From Sanghuangporus weigelae (Eukaryota; Basidiomycota; Agaricomycetes; Hymenochaetales; Hymenochaetaceae): a DNA stretch of 64,000 bases. Position 1 is the first letter of the stretch. Every line of letters starts with the position of its first letter. The stretch covers positions 682,001 through 746,000 of the forward strand of contig CP137318.1 of the NCBI GenBank assembly GCA_033182465.1, read 5' to 3'. Made by a program: the position numbers and the translations under genes. The notes under the pieces are model-generated. The model made no database searches. It worked only from the letters and a program-made list of their open reading frames with translations, and was not told where the DNA came from. Of the stretch, positions 23,293-34,577 are shown one piece after another.

Positions 23293-25181
23293 CTAACCTT
23301 TCGTGCCCTCCCTTGCATCTTCCTGACTTACCGCTCCAGTGGACTTTGAAGCCTCTCCTCTTTGCTCCCACTTCCATACCGGATGAAGCCTAGGTGAATC
23401 TGTTTTCGCAACCCTCAGATTCTCTCGTCCGTCTGAAAATAGCCGTCAGCCTTGAAAAGCAGATCACAAATGAGCTGAAAGCTCACACTGAGAATGGTTT
23501 CCCACAAAAGTTGAATCTCCGCCAATATTCATATCTTCGCCGGACGAGACGTCTGCATGTTTGAATTCTAACGACAAATCATCCGCTCTCGGCGTTGAAG
23601 ATGGGTGTGATCGCTCGAAGGGCAAGACGAGAACCTTGGGCGGAGACGGTCTATCTTCGTCCATGGAGTTATCATCATCCTCGTCATCTTCTCTCTGCCT
23701 TCGTCTGATGCTTGCTGGACTTCCTCGTGGACGTCCTGACGCTCTTTGAATGGGCGGCAAAACCACGGACTCCGGGGAGTCGCGGTCAATCACTAAGCTT
23801 GTCGCCCCCGTTTGTACCCATGCTTTTGTTCGTTCTCGCCACGAGTAACCGTCTTCAGGGGCACCCGCGACTCGGGAGCTATCGTAGTGTACCATGCTCC
23901 TGTAGCCGCTTGAACGATCTGTTCTTGACAATGGTCCAGAGACAGCTGGTTTTGCGAGGGATAGAGAGCTCAATGGAGGAAGAACACGCTCATCAACAGG
24001 GTCCTGAAGAAGAGGCTTAGGTGAGAAAGAAGCGGGAATATTTTGTGACCTTCCCACTTGTCTTGCACCAAATCCGGGAGGAGAAGCAGTTGAGTTGCTG
24101 TCGATATCAGAAATGACATGGCTTTCTCTCCAGTCCCGTGCTTTGTTTGATGAGCTGCTGGCATCGGAAGCTTCCGTCCTACTGGGGTACGAACCCAGAT
24201 CACTAACTCTATCGTACGTCCGCAAGTCCGCACCGAGATGTGCATACTTGCGCAATGGAGAGTAATGAAGTGAATTGGAATGGCCGGATTCAACATAGCG
24301 CCGCTTTCCCTTATCGAGCAGGTGCTTAGATTCCGGAAAAGCATCTCGTGAACGCAGATAGGCGAGACGTTGGGTATCCTCCGAATGATGCGATGGAGTT
24401 GAGTTTGCTCTACCACGCTGAACTCCGGAAGTAGATACGCCATATGAACTCCGATCGTTCTGTTCCTCCGCCCTAAAAGGAGCTTCAATAGGTCCGTACG
24501 ATCCCTGTTCCTCAAGGCGGAGAGACGGGACATTCGGACTCCTGGATGGTTTGTGTGATGCAAGCAGAGGAGATTGGGTCAAGCCACCGTATAACGCTCC
24601 GGAGCTGTTAGACCGCACACTAGGGTAGGGTATCGCTCGTGGACGATCATGAGAGACCATACTGTTTCCGAGAATGTGCTGCTCATGCCGGAAGATTGGT
24701 GGTCTAGTAAATCTGCTTGAGGTAGATTGATCCCTATCATGAGGATGAGATTGCTTGGCAACATCGGCGTGAATCTGATCGAGTTCGTGAGGCGCTGGAT
24801 TGCTAGATGACGCTGAAAGAACCAATGGTTCGGTGTTTTCTGAGGGCTTAGCGACACGAAAGGCGGCAACACGTCCAGTGAACTTTGATTCCTAATAAAA
24901 GAGAATGAGCGAATGATTCAAACAAATACCCGCGTATATGAGCTACCACATACCGCGGACATGGCATTTGCGCCATTTACAGCGTTAGTATTCTTGCAGC
25001 CCATTTTGTGTTTATTCCAGTTCGCCGCATAATATCTTCCGGTTGCATTGAGTCGAATAGGCCGATGGCATCCCGCACAGGTGACGCTATGAGGACTGAC
25101 ATCGTATGCATCCGGATCTTCTTCCAGGCGTCTCCGACGCTCATCTTCAGCAGACCACGTGCGCTTGGGTTGAAGCGCCAT
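23293..25181 (-). CDS. uncharacterised fungal protein with CxxC...HxxxC knuckle
   Basis: 590 residues with the start chosen at 25181 (MALQPKRTW). Exons: 25181..24954, 24891..23487, 23432..23293. A compact motif near the N-terminus has Cys35, Cys38, His58 and Cys62 (CAGC then WNKHKMGC), a plausible zinc site. The rest is Ser/Arg/Pro-rich and probably disordered, with an acidic DDEDDDN patch. The final 140-nt exon (GRENLRVAKTDSPRLHPVW) is joined in phase 1 and ends at TAG 23293-23295. An open frame on the same strand upstream (about 25730-25298) could be an extra 5' exon, but its linking intron would be only 36 bp and it lacks a clear ATG, so I treat it as leader. Function unknown; DNA or RNA binding is a guess. 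Confidence 0.7.
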
Positions 25182-26506
25182 GCAAAGTTTTGAGAGTGGA
25201 GGAAATGTCTGAGGAACAAGCAGAGGTCCGGAGAAATTATCTTGAAGACTAAAAGTTTCCACGAGCGGAGTCTCGTTAAATTTCGCACTCTATAACGGAA
25301 GACCGTCTAAGAAGAGATCACTTACATTGATGATTGCATGAATTTCGCCAGATGTGTCTGGAGTAATCGGCGGATATTGTGAATCTTCTGGTTGGGAGAC
25401 GAGGTCACAATGATGATGCCACAGAGGCTGTATATATCTTTGCATACAGCATTTAACCAAATTATCGCATCGCCAAATAGGGTTGAAATAGCACCGACCA
25501 TGAGTTGATGTCAAGACGGGCGCATAAAATGCATGCCGCAATGACTCTGGTGGAGAGAAGAGAGAGAATGTCTTCTTGTTCCCGAGATCGTGGCTTTGTA
25601 ATTTATCCCGGCGAAAGAGCGATTTGCGTCTGAGCACTGATATATGGTCCGTCTTATCCCCTGTATTCTTCGGAACCCGACCAGCCCACTGCGTTTGAGA
25701 AGGGACGTAGCTGACCTTTAAATTCTCGCGGCGATCGCCTTACCGAAATACAAAAAACTTGACCCATCAAGGAAGGTCTGAGTGGAATTTCATCTTCCGA
25801 TTGGCCGCAGAGAAAAGCACAAAACCAGCTAATTGAGGATTACAGTGATAGCGCCCGAAGTTTAAAACAGCGCTCGGTTCTGGCCAACGGAAACATTGTC
25901 AAAACTGTTCAAAAGAACTTTTCAGTGTGAACCTATCTACTCACTATCTCCTTTGTGATCGGAAAGGGTATCTTCTCGGCCTCTCGCTATCTCACACCGA
26001 ATATGGATAGAAGATGATGATATCGGCAGGGACGCGATTCTGTTATTCCAAAACTGTCAGGTAACTTTCCGTCCGCTTTAGACCGAAAAATCGACCGGTC
26101 ACAGACGGTCCTATGTAAATATGTCTATAGACTAGAGCTAGATAGAATGCACAAGAATTAGACAGGCCGAAGCAAGTGTTCAAAATCTGTAGGCTATGAG
26201 CCGAGGTTAAGCTTGTCTAATTGTATTCTTTTCCTTTTCCCTTTCTTTCGAAGTATCAGCCATATTACTAAACACCAAGCTTCGAAAGAGCACAAGATGT
26301 TTTCTGGGTGAACGTAGCGACAGCTATGCAGAGTTCAGCAGCTGAGCAAGTCAGCAAGAACAGAAAGTATAGGAAACGACGAATTTTCGTTTTTTTTTTC
26401 TGCGGTTTCTTATTTCACGTGACCGAAATAGAAGAGTCGATTTTTAATTGACCCGTCATTTGTCAGTGACTTACACGGTGACGCTCACTCGCAACCAGCA
26501 TCCAGG
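25182..26506. other. divergent intergenic region
   Basis: 1.3 kb between the minus-strand knuckle protein and MPP alpha. The part at 25298-25730 is open on the minus strand and may be a 5' leader exon. The remainder is AT-rich, with a T run at 26390-26399. No RNA gene seen. Confidence 0.45.
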
Positions 26507-28246
26507 ATGCGCAGAGTTGTCTCCTCGGCTGCGCGAAGAGTGCACCAAGCTCGTTCACTACATTCTGGTTCTGGTTTTGGTTCTAGGGCTCCGCTCGTTC
26601 AGATAACGACTCTTCCGAATAAAGTACGAGTAACGACAGAAGGAGTACCTGGACATTTTGCAGGCGTGGGCTTGTTTGTGGATGCAGGTTCTCGGTATGA
26701 AACGCCAGAGAATTCGGGCGTTAGCCATTTTCTTGACAGGCTAGCATTCAAGGTAAGTCCAGTGAAAACTTCAACGAGACGTTCGGCTCACTCGTTCATA
26801 GAGCACCCGAGCGCGTTCCGATCTTGAAATGGCTTCTGCCATCCATACTCTAGGCGGCCAAATACAATGCTCTTCGTCACGCGAGGCAATGATGTATCAA
26901 TCCGTTCACTTCCAAAGTGCGACTCCACTAGCGCTTTCGGTCCTTGCCGACACTGTGCTCAATCCTGCTTTCCTTCCGGAGGAGATTGAGAGTCAGCGGG
27001 ATGCAACTCGCTACGAAATCCGCGAAATCCACGCTAAGCCAGAGCTGATCCTCCCTGAGATCTTGCATGAGGTGGCGTATGGCGGGAAAGGTCTAGGAAA
27101 TCCGATATTGTGCCCAGAAGATCGGATTAATTTAATTAACGGGGATACTTTGCGAGACTTTATGGCAAACTGGTATAGACCAGACCGAATAGTTATCGCT
27201 GGAGCAGGGATGCCTCATGAAGAACTCGTCGAGCTAGTAGACAAGTACTTCTCTTCTCTGAAGAGTGAGAGTGCTCCTCTTCTGCAATCCCAACCTTCAC
27301 TGCAGCAAATTGCGCCTTCCCGCCAGAACCTTCCTTCACATCTGCTCCAAAACACCTCTTCCCCTTCACTACTGAAATCATTTACGCGAGCGGCTTCGTA
27401 TCTTTATCCTCAGTCCGTTTCTTCAGCCCCAGGTCCAGTTGATCCTCTACCTGCATCGGACTACACAGGAGGTCATTACTTTATTCACGAACCAGAGAGT
27501 GAATTCAACCATGTCTACCTAGCGTGGGAGGGACCAGGTATCTCGTCTCCTGACATCTACGCTCTGGCTACAATGCAAATGCTCCTCGGAGGAGGCGGAT
27601 CTTTCTCTGCCGGCGGGCCTGGAAAGGGCATGTATTCGCGGCTGTATACCCACATCTTAAACAATCATCCACAAATCGATCACTGCGAGGCGTACCACCA
27701 CATTTACACGGATTCGTCTCTGATTGGGTTATTCGCAAGCTTCCTTCCCGCATCTGCGTCGCGGCATCTTCGTACTCCCGCTCAAATCATTCCTTACTTG
27801 GTGCACCAGATCAGTTTGCTCTTACATGTGCCGGTGGGACATGCGGAGCTGAGTAAGGCGAAGAATCAATTGAAAAGCAGTCTCGTTATGGCTTTAGAGA
27901 GCCGTGCGGTAGAAGTGGAAGATCTGGGAAGACAGGTGACGATATTCCCCTTTACATGATGAGAAGGATCTTCTTTTGCTAACTCTTTTTCGTACTTCTA
28001 CTCCCGCTTCTGTCCGTCTATGGCCGATCATCCTTCCGCAACTAGGTCTTGGTCCACAATCGCAAAATTCCTGTATCCGAAATGTGTGATCGCATCGATG
28101 AAATTACTTCGGAGGATATACGACGGGTCGCGCACCGCGTTTTTGGACCAGATATCGCGAAGTCCGCCACCATTGTTGCCATGGGGAGAGAGGATGTAGG
28201 TGATTGGCGAAGTGTGTTGAGGAAATACAGTGTTGGGGGTGCGTGA
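26507..28246 (+). CDS. MAS2: mitochondrial processing peptidase alpha subunit
   Basis: 526 residues. Exons: 26507..26752, 26802..27935, 28046..28246 (all phase 0). The first 25 residues are Arg/Ser/His-rich without acids, a typical mitochondrial presequence. Peptidase-M16 landmarks follow: GVGLFVDAGSRYE, SGVSHFLDRLAFK (the beta-type zinc box HxxEH is degenerate, as expected for alpha), and the glycine-rich substrate loop GGGGSFSAGGPGKGMYSRLY. Alpha and beta together cleave presequences of imported proteins in the matrix. Residues about 265-305 form a Ser/Pro-rich insert before the second half (HYFIHEPESEFNHVYLAWEG). Size and order match the family. Confidence 0.95.
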
Positions 28247-28687
28247 AGTGCCGAGACGTAAAGTTGCTTCATGAGGTCTCGTGCCCTATTCCGAGGATTT
28301 CTGGGTGTGAACCGGTAGCTAGGACTTTTTCTTTATTTTATGAGCAATGTAATTTACTGGCATTGACTACCATTCAAATTTTTGTCTGGTGGTTTACTCA
28401 AGATGTGATGAGATAAGTTCTATGAATAGAAGGGGTTTTCATTTTACAAGCTGAGAATGACGTTGATCGCCGGAACCGGGTACACTTTCTCTGTTATTCA
28501 ATTTTTTCTCTAACTTCTTCCTCTCTTTTGCATTCCCTTTCACCACGAGAGCTGTGGAGGGTTGCAGATTATCCTGGAAGCGCAGATAAACATCTTCACA
28601 GCGCCGTTATCCTGGACTATTCTACAACACAACTGTTATCGCTCAAGCCACGACTGAGGGAAGCGAACCGTTCATCAAACTTTGGTC
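28247..28687 (+). other. intergenic
   Basis: 441 bp between two plus-strand genes, T-rich. Nothing recognised. Confidence 0.5.
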
Positions 28688-29750
28688 ATGAGTTTTCCCG
28701 TCAGTGATGCGTACAACTTCAGTCGCACGGGCGCTTACGGTGCCGTGACTTCGACGTTAGACTTCTGCGAGGTAAATTTTCTGGCTTTGGGAAAACTTTG
28801 AATGTTTACATTTATCTCTTTTCTGACTAGGCCAATTATCAATTCTCTGATTACATTGCTGAGATGGCGAACACCCTCTCCAATCTAGTGACAATTGGAC
28901 TCGCAGTCCACGGTGCTCGTATTTCAAGAGAAGAAAAACTTCCTGACCGTTACTACTTCGGTTTTCTGGTTTGTAATTTTTTTCGATTGTCCTTTGGTGT
29001 CCGGCATCATTTACTCATTTTGGCTTACGGAAAGACTCTCGCCCTCATCGGCATTGGAAGTTTCGCATTTCATGCAACTTTGCTTCACACCGCGCAATTA
29101 TCCGATGAACTTCCAATGATATATACGGTCTCCCATTCATTATACATTCTCTTCGATACTTGTCGTGGCTACAAAATTATTGCAAACAAGAAGTCGATGA
29201 TTCTACTTATCGCGGTCGTGCTTTTTAACGCATTGTTCAGTTATTCTTAGTAGGCCCCGAGCTTATTGCGCTCTATGTCCGATCTAATCATTTCCTTCAG
29301 TTGGCTATACCGGAATCCAATCTATCATCAAGTCGTCTTCGCGGCACTTATGATAACTAATACAGCTCGCGGCACCTGGTTACTTCGATCCTCTAAGACA
29401 TCGAGTAAACTTGGCCCGATCGAGAAAAAGACAACTTCGCATCTCTTTACGTATGGTGCTGTGATATTTATCCTCGGCTTTGCCATTTGGAACGTCGATA
29501 ATGTGTTCTGTGATGCGCTGTCAAGGATAAAGGCTTCCATTGGGTGGCCTGGAGCATTTTTGCTTGAAGGTGAACTTCCTTACCATTGCTAGAGTGCCTA
29601 ACCACTGACGGAAGTCAACCTGAGGTCACTCCTGGTGGCATCTTTTGACGGTAAGTGAGACTGATTTATCATTTTGCCGCGCGATTATAACGAGCATAAC
29701 ACAAGATTATCGGAGCGTATTATATGGGGATTGGTACAACATGTAATTAA
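28688..29750 (+). CDS. alkaline ceramidase (YPC1/YDC1/ACER family)
   Basis: Multi-pass ER/Golgi hydrolase that splits ceramide into sphingoid base and fatty acid; 258 residues, close to ACER3 length. Exons: 28688..28771, 28831..28968, 29035..29249, 29301..29569, 29625..29650, 29706..29750, with consistent phases. Diagnostic motifs in order: VTSTLDFCEANY, EMANTLSNL, IGIGSFAFHATL (metal-binding His), LSDELPMIY, RNPIYHQ, AIWNVDN and GHSWWHLLT (two more His positions of the zinc site), then a short helix IIGAYYMGIG. Each of the five introns must be removed for these motifs to join; the last exon is only 45 nt including the stop. Confidence 0.94.
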
Positions 29751-30090
29751 CTTCTCGCCTTGAAGAGAATTGACGCTAAACTTGCCATCTACAGACGTGT
29801 AATCATTTACATTCCCAAACTGTTTCAAATTATCTTCTGACTGTGTACTCAGATCGCTTTGTATCAAGGATGATCCCAGAAAGTACACGGTTATTTACGA
29901 GCGAGGGTGGTTACCTGCCGTAAAAAGGGTTTCGAAAGTGAAAGGCTAAAGATTTCGATGCTTGTCTCTTAGATTGTCTCCTGTTCTGGTACATAAAGAT
30001 GAACAACAACATTAAACTACTATGTGTCCATAAATAGTGATCGCTTACTATGAAAGGAAGACTATCCGAGTATAGAAATTTATGTAATCA
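29751..30090 (+). other. intergenic
   Basis: 340 bp, AT-rich spacer between plus-strand genes. No element recognised. Confidence 0.5.
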
Positions 30091-31308
30091 ATGAATTTTC
30101 TCTTCGACACGAAGCTTGCTTGCCAGTGGTCGCGTCCAACACTCATGCGTTGCCAACCTGTACGGGTCTTGAAGGCCATAACTAGCAGAAAATATGGACA
30201 GACGCTAGCCAGTGCTGCTTCGAAAAGAACACTTTGGACTTCGCCTGTATGTTTGGAAGAGGCGGAGCCAGCACCTAAAGCCGAGCCAGAGCGACCAAAG
30301 AAGGGTGTACCTCTTGCCCACGAATACGGTGGTGTAAGCATAGAAAATACAAGTTCGCATCTTTTTGAGAATTCGTGTAGGCTTCTGACTTATGTATTCA
30401 TGCATTTGCAAGGAAAACGCCCTTCGTTGGGCCAGAGACTCGTGGCACGTTCGGGAACAGCGGCTGACGCTCCTTCCAGCGCAGGCAAAACATCTGAACG
30501 TCGTACTCCTAGGGATGCTCGTGTAGGCTCACGAATGCCACAGGACGGTCACGGAAAACGTGGGCGATCAAGGTCACCATCGCGGGATCAGCAAAGACCT
30601 CGGTCTCAAGGTGAGTCTGCGCAGATGCGCGAGAGGTCCGGACAACCTCGGAGTGGACAACAACCGCGTCCTACCCAACAAGCCCGTCCTGGTAGCCAAC
30701 AATCGCGTCCTGGCCGGCAAGCCCGTCCTGGCCAACAAGCTCGTCCTGGCCAACAATACGGTTCCGGCCAACCTCGCACTGCAGACAGAGGTCCAAGAGA
30801 TCAGCAACGTGACGGCGGCGGCGGCGCCAAGCGTCAGGCCTCGGGTTCGAAGAGGAAACGTGTTCGGTCGAATAAAGGAGAGAAGGCATCTGCTGAAGGG
30901 AGGAACCGTACCAAGGATCCGGAGCTTAACGACTACCCGAACGAAGAAAGGAATCTCCCGCCCGCTAGAAAATACGACGAGAATGGCATCTTGCAGCTCA
31001 AGGGACCTCATGAACAAATCAGTCCTGTCGTCACACCGATTCTTCCTAACCTGCCGACGCCTTCCATGACCACATCCGACGCGACATCCTCGAGGTCACC
31101 GCAACTTCTGTCATATCTCAACCGCGTTCCGCCCATGCCTATTGCTCATAAAAATCATGACTTTGCGGGCATTGTCGACGACGCAAGTCGCGCGCTGACT
31201 CGCATGAGGGAAGTGAACATGCATCGGCGTCGTGATGCCTTGAGTATTGTCGAGAAAATGGCGAAAACAGCCGGAGAGCTTGAAAAAGGAGCTGCTACTA
31301 ATGCTTAA
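30091..31308 (+). CDS. unknown basic protein with RPGQQ repeats, possibly mitochondrial
   Basis: I do not recognise this gene. With an 81-bp intron removed (30332..30412; GTGTAA donor, CAAG acceptor) it gives 378 residues. The intron is a multiple of three without stops, so an unspliced transcript would add 27 residues in frame. The N-terminus (from MNFLFDTKLACQ or the in-frame Met at 30145) is rich in Arg, Ser and Ala and poor in acids, like a matrix presequence. The middle is very basic and disordered, with six-residue repeats related to QARPGQ and an RNA-binding-protein flavour (GKRGRSRSPSRDQ). The last 110 residues look more ordered (PILPNLPTPSM, then helical SRALTRMREVNMHRRRDAL). Mitochondrial targeting and RNA binding are inference. 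Confidence 0.65.
   Translation: MNFLFDTKLACQWSRPTLMRCQPVRVLKAITSRKYGQTLASAASKRTLWTSPVCLEEAEPAPKAEPERPKKGVPLAHEYGGVSIENTSSHLFENSCRLLTYVFMHLQGKRPSLGQRLVARSGTAADAPSSAGKTSERRTPRDARVGSRMPQDGHGKRGRSRSPSRDQQRPRSQGESAQMRERSGQPRSGQQPRPTQQARPGSQQSRPGRQARPGQQARPGQQYGSGQPRTADRGPRDQQRDGGGGAKRQASGSKRKRVRSNKGEKASAEGRNRTKDPELNDYPNEERNLPPARKYDENGILQLKGPHEQISPVVTPILPNLPTPSMTTSDATSSRSPQLLSYLNRVPPMPIAHKNHDFAGIVDDASRALTRMREVNMHRRRDALSIVEKMAKTAGELEKGAATNA
30658..30775 (+). repeat. 18-bp coding minisatellite
   Basis: About five diverged copies of a unit reading CAAGCCCGTCCTGGCCAA or close variants, inside the unknown basic protein. It encodes QARPGQ-like hexapeptides. One copy carries a one-codon insertion (SQQSRPG). 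Confidence 0.7.
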
Positions 31309-31590
31309 ATACATAATGACATTGTTACTATCTAATTGGCAATCTGTCTATCCTTAAGCTGCAAATGTTTGAAATATGTACTTGGTTTGGATGTCTCGTT
31401 CGAAACGACATCCAGACACGACATCGTTTCGTACTGAAAATTTCCAAGGAAATGTTAGCAATAAATATTGCACTATCCTGGACATGAAGTGGGTGTAGGG
31501 AAGTGGAATCCTGAATCTGTTACAACTGGTAGATAAAAGTGAAAGATCAAGTACAGCAAACAGCTGACGGCCGCTAGCAGAGCGCAGTGG

Positions 31591-34153
31591 CTATCTTCCC
31601 GTACTGATACTCCCCGCGAACATATCGTCGGTCACTTCACCATAGGCCATTCCATCGGCAAACGACGGTGGATCACCATCACTCTCCGCGTCCGACATAC
31701 CATCAGCCACCCTTCTACTAGCCACTTCACGAACTAATGAACCCGGCAACTCGAAGTCTACTTCTTTTCCGATGTCAAAGGGCGGTACTTCTAGTCCGAA
31801 CGCTTTGACAGAACGCCCTGTTTTACGACCGGGTTCTACGTTGTGTTTTGACGTTGCCAACAGAGAGCCCAGCGGCTTCGCTTTCCTACCCTTGCCACTA
31901 GACGTGGGAATCTCATAACTGCGCATTGAGATGACTGATAGAAACTCTGGCTCGAATAACGACTCGGGTGGTAGAGAACTCGACGGCTCGCGACGAACGA
32001 GCGGCGTGGACTGGCGTCTTCGTCTCTTGCTCATTGGCTCTAAAGAAGCTGAACCGAGGGACATCTCGCGATTCTCAGCAATAATAGAATCCGCTACAGT
32101 TTCAGGAGCCGCTGGCGGTGTGACGGGCTCATCAGCGGTCGGTGTCTCGTTCACCTCGCGTTGTTCTACGACGTCGATATCCCCCTCGTGATCCGGCTGG
32201 GCCAGCTGGCGTAAATGTGCGTATATGTCAGATTGATCGTCCAATAAAGGCAACATAGGCATTTTCTCCCATCCGGCGGGACTCCAAGCTGGCGGAGCAA
32301 TTTCGTCCATTTCTACGTCTTCAACTTCGGTCGAAGGATGATCCGGCAGTGATAGCTCGAGGGTTGCAGGCCGTTCCGTCCGAGTAGCCCCCCCGCCGTT
32401 CAAGGCGTCGTATCGGGTATCTGATGGTTGCTCGGGAGCCTCCATAGCTTGATTAACGTCATGTTCAGGTAAGTCAGGATTATACGTTATATACTGCAGG
32501 AGTTTCTTTTTGCGCGTAGGCTTACGTTCTGCTGAAACTCCATAATGGTTCGCATTTGCATACTGTTCTGCCTGTGGCATAGTGGATTGACGTCTTCTTT
32601 CCATAACACTCGCCAAGGAAGGGCTCGCTGAGCTGGCAGCACTTGAAGGTATTTCTTCGTAAGCAGTATGTGATATCCTGTCGTGTCTCGGCAAGTGACC
32701 CGCTAGGATATATTGATTTTGATCACTCGGAGGGCTGGTGTTGGTGTGATCTGTGAATGTAGAGACAGTCGAAGCGGTGTCAGGAGGGATTGGCGCAGCA
32801 GTGACCGCCCGAGTCGATCTCTGTCCAGATCTTGACTTCTTCTGGCGAGAGGAAATGGACTGGGAAGCAGTTATCGTGATGGACTCTTCCTCCGGTATTC
32901 CCTCTGGAGGCGAGAGTGGAGTTGCGGTTCGCATGGATGTACCCCTTCTTCTCCGCGATGACTCTGGTGGCACCGATGGGGATGGGGTCACCTGTGCCGA
33001 ACGCCTTGACGAGAGCTTGAGCTTTCTGGGCTTCAACCTAGCATCAAAGCCTACAATGTCCTGGTTTAGGATGTCAGAGGGACCGACAATGTCTTCATCG
33101 GGAATACTGGGCTCAGCAGACGCGCTGGCTCGCGAGATCGCATGTCTTGGTTCCGCAAGCTTCCTCTCAGCGGGAGGTAAAAGCGTCCGGTATCGTTCTT
33201 CAAGTGACAGTGCGACATCTAACATAAGCCTGCGCCTGCGCTCAGCTTCGTGAAGGGAAGGGCCATCCACCAGATCGGTACTCGGAATGCCTTCGGGTGT
33301 CCCAAATACATCATCCGGAAGCGTGAGGAAGGCAGTAGCATCGACGTTCCGCAATTGTTCTATCCGTTCTTTCAGCTTGTAGTGCTCATGTTGTAGTTTC
33401 TCCTTTTCCCGTAAACGTTGACGTTTCTCGATCATCTCATGTTTTCGGTGTCGTCTTTCGTAAGCCTCGTCCGACAACTCGTAGGCTTCCTGTGTGAAAT
33501 GAGTCAAGAGGACCCTTCGAGAAAGGAATCCACTTACAATTTCACCAGTCCTAGCGCGAAGTCTCCCGCCGACCATTTCCTCATCCAGCTGAACAAAGTC
33601 CGGTACCTGGATATCTTGTTGAAGCTTGTACGCCCTGATAACCTCAGGCCGTTCAAAGTACCGCTCATTCGCGATCTTATTTAGACCGATCTCACTCGTA
33701 GACGCGGATGGAACTTTACTTGAGTCCGTTGTAAGGATGAATACGGTTCGAGCTGGGATAAGTGGTTCATTTTCGCCTGAAAACGTACAAGCAACACAGT
33801 ACGTGAAATGGGATAAATGGGCGCTTAGCTACCTTAACAGTCAAAGAAGCCAATCAATACACACCTTTCCGCTTGAGCGTGTCCAGAATGTTCACATCTA
33901 TCTCGCTCGTTCCAACGGTCGTCCCGACCAGGCCTCTGCGCATGCGCGACGGGAGAACGCGTTTATTGTTAAGGCGCGTCTGTACGCTCCCAGCTGATTG
34001 CGCCAAACTACTCTCATCTGTCTCTTCGTCTGCTACGGCCGAATCGGCGCTAGATGTCAGTGCTTTGAGTGTGTTGGGTGTCGCTCCAACACCGTTCCGA
34101 ATAGGCCGTTTGCCTAAAGCCTTGGTTGAGGGCTTTCTCGTTTGATGTACCAT
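31591..34153 (-). CDS. PEHE-like nuclear protein, uncharacterised
   Basis: 808 residues. Exons: 34153..33865, 33776..33538, 33489..31591 (phases 1 and 0). Residues about 100-230 are the conserved part: a segment LPDFVQLDEE-like (written here VPDFVQLDEEMVGGRLRARTG) leads into SDEAYERRHRKHEMIEKRQR and a charged helix LREKEKLQHEHYKLKERIEQLR. This resembles the PEHE region of MSL1/KANSL1-type acetyltransferase scaffolds, from memory only. The remaining 570 residues are Ser/Pro/Glu-rich with basic patches (SKRRRRQS, KPTRKKK) that could be nuclear signals. An earlier in-frame start at 34258 exists but adds no conserved sequence; the chosen ATG begins MVHQTRKPSTK. A chromatin role is inference. Confidence 0.6.
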
Positions 34154-34577
34154 AGCCAGACTACTCAAAACACGTTTATTGAGATGAATAGAATAGGAAT
34201 GCAGGAAAAATGCTATGTACGGACCGTGTATCTGCCTGCTTTTGCTTTTGGTTAACAAGGACGACGCGGGGAGTTCCTTTGAACGTTAAATATTGTCTCA
34301 GGCCACCTCGTTCTTTTTCACACTCCTCTTGCTGACGGGAACGAGTAGACCGAAGACAAAGACACCAAAAATAGAAGCAAGTGTTTAGAGAAAGAGAATG
34401 GGAGGCGTAGACTGTCGTCGAGGTCGACTAACAGGTGCCTCCGAACGCGTTTCGCGACGTGCCGGATCTTTACAAGGGCCAACTTCAGCGTCAACCAAAA
34501 AATCTCAGATACTCTTCTATTGAAATATCTACGATGCAAATGCTGCTATGCACAAACACAAATCCAGATAACAGGAG
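34154..34577 (-). other. intergenic
   Basis: 424 bp between two minus-strand genes: promoter side of the PEHE-like gene and 3' flank of NAF1. Nothing specific recognised. Confidence 0.5.

Noticed and set aside
25298-25730. Open minus-strand frame as 5' coding exon of the zinc-knuckle gene
   Set aside because: The linking intron would be only 36 bp and no in-frame ATG precedes it convincingly; treated as leader.
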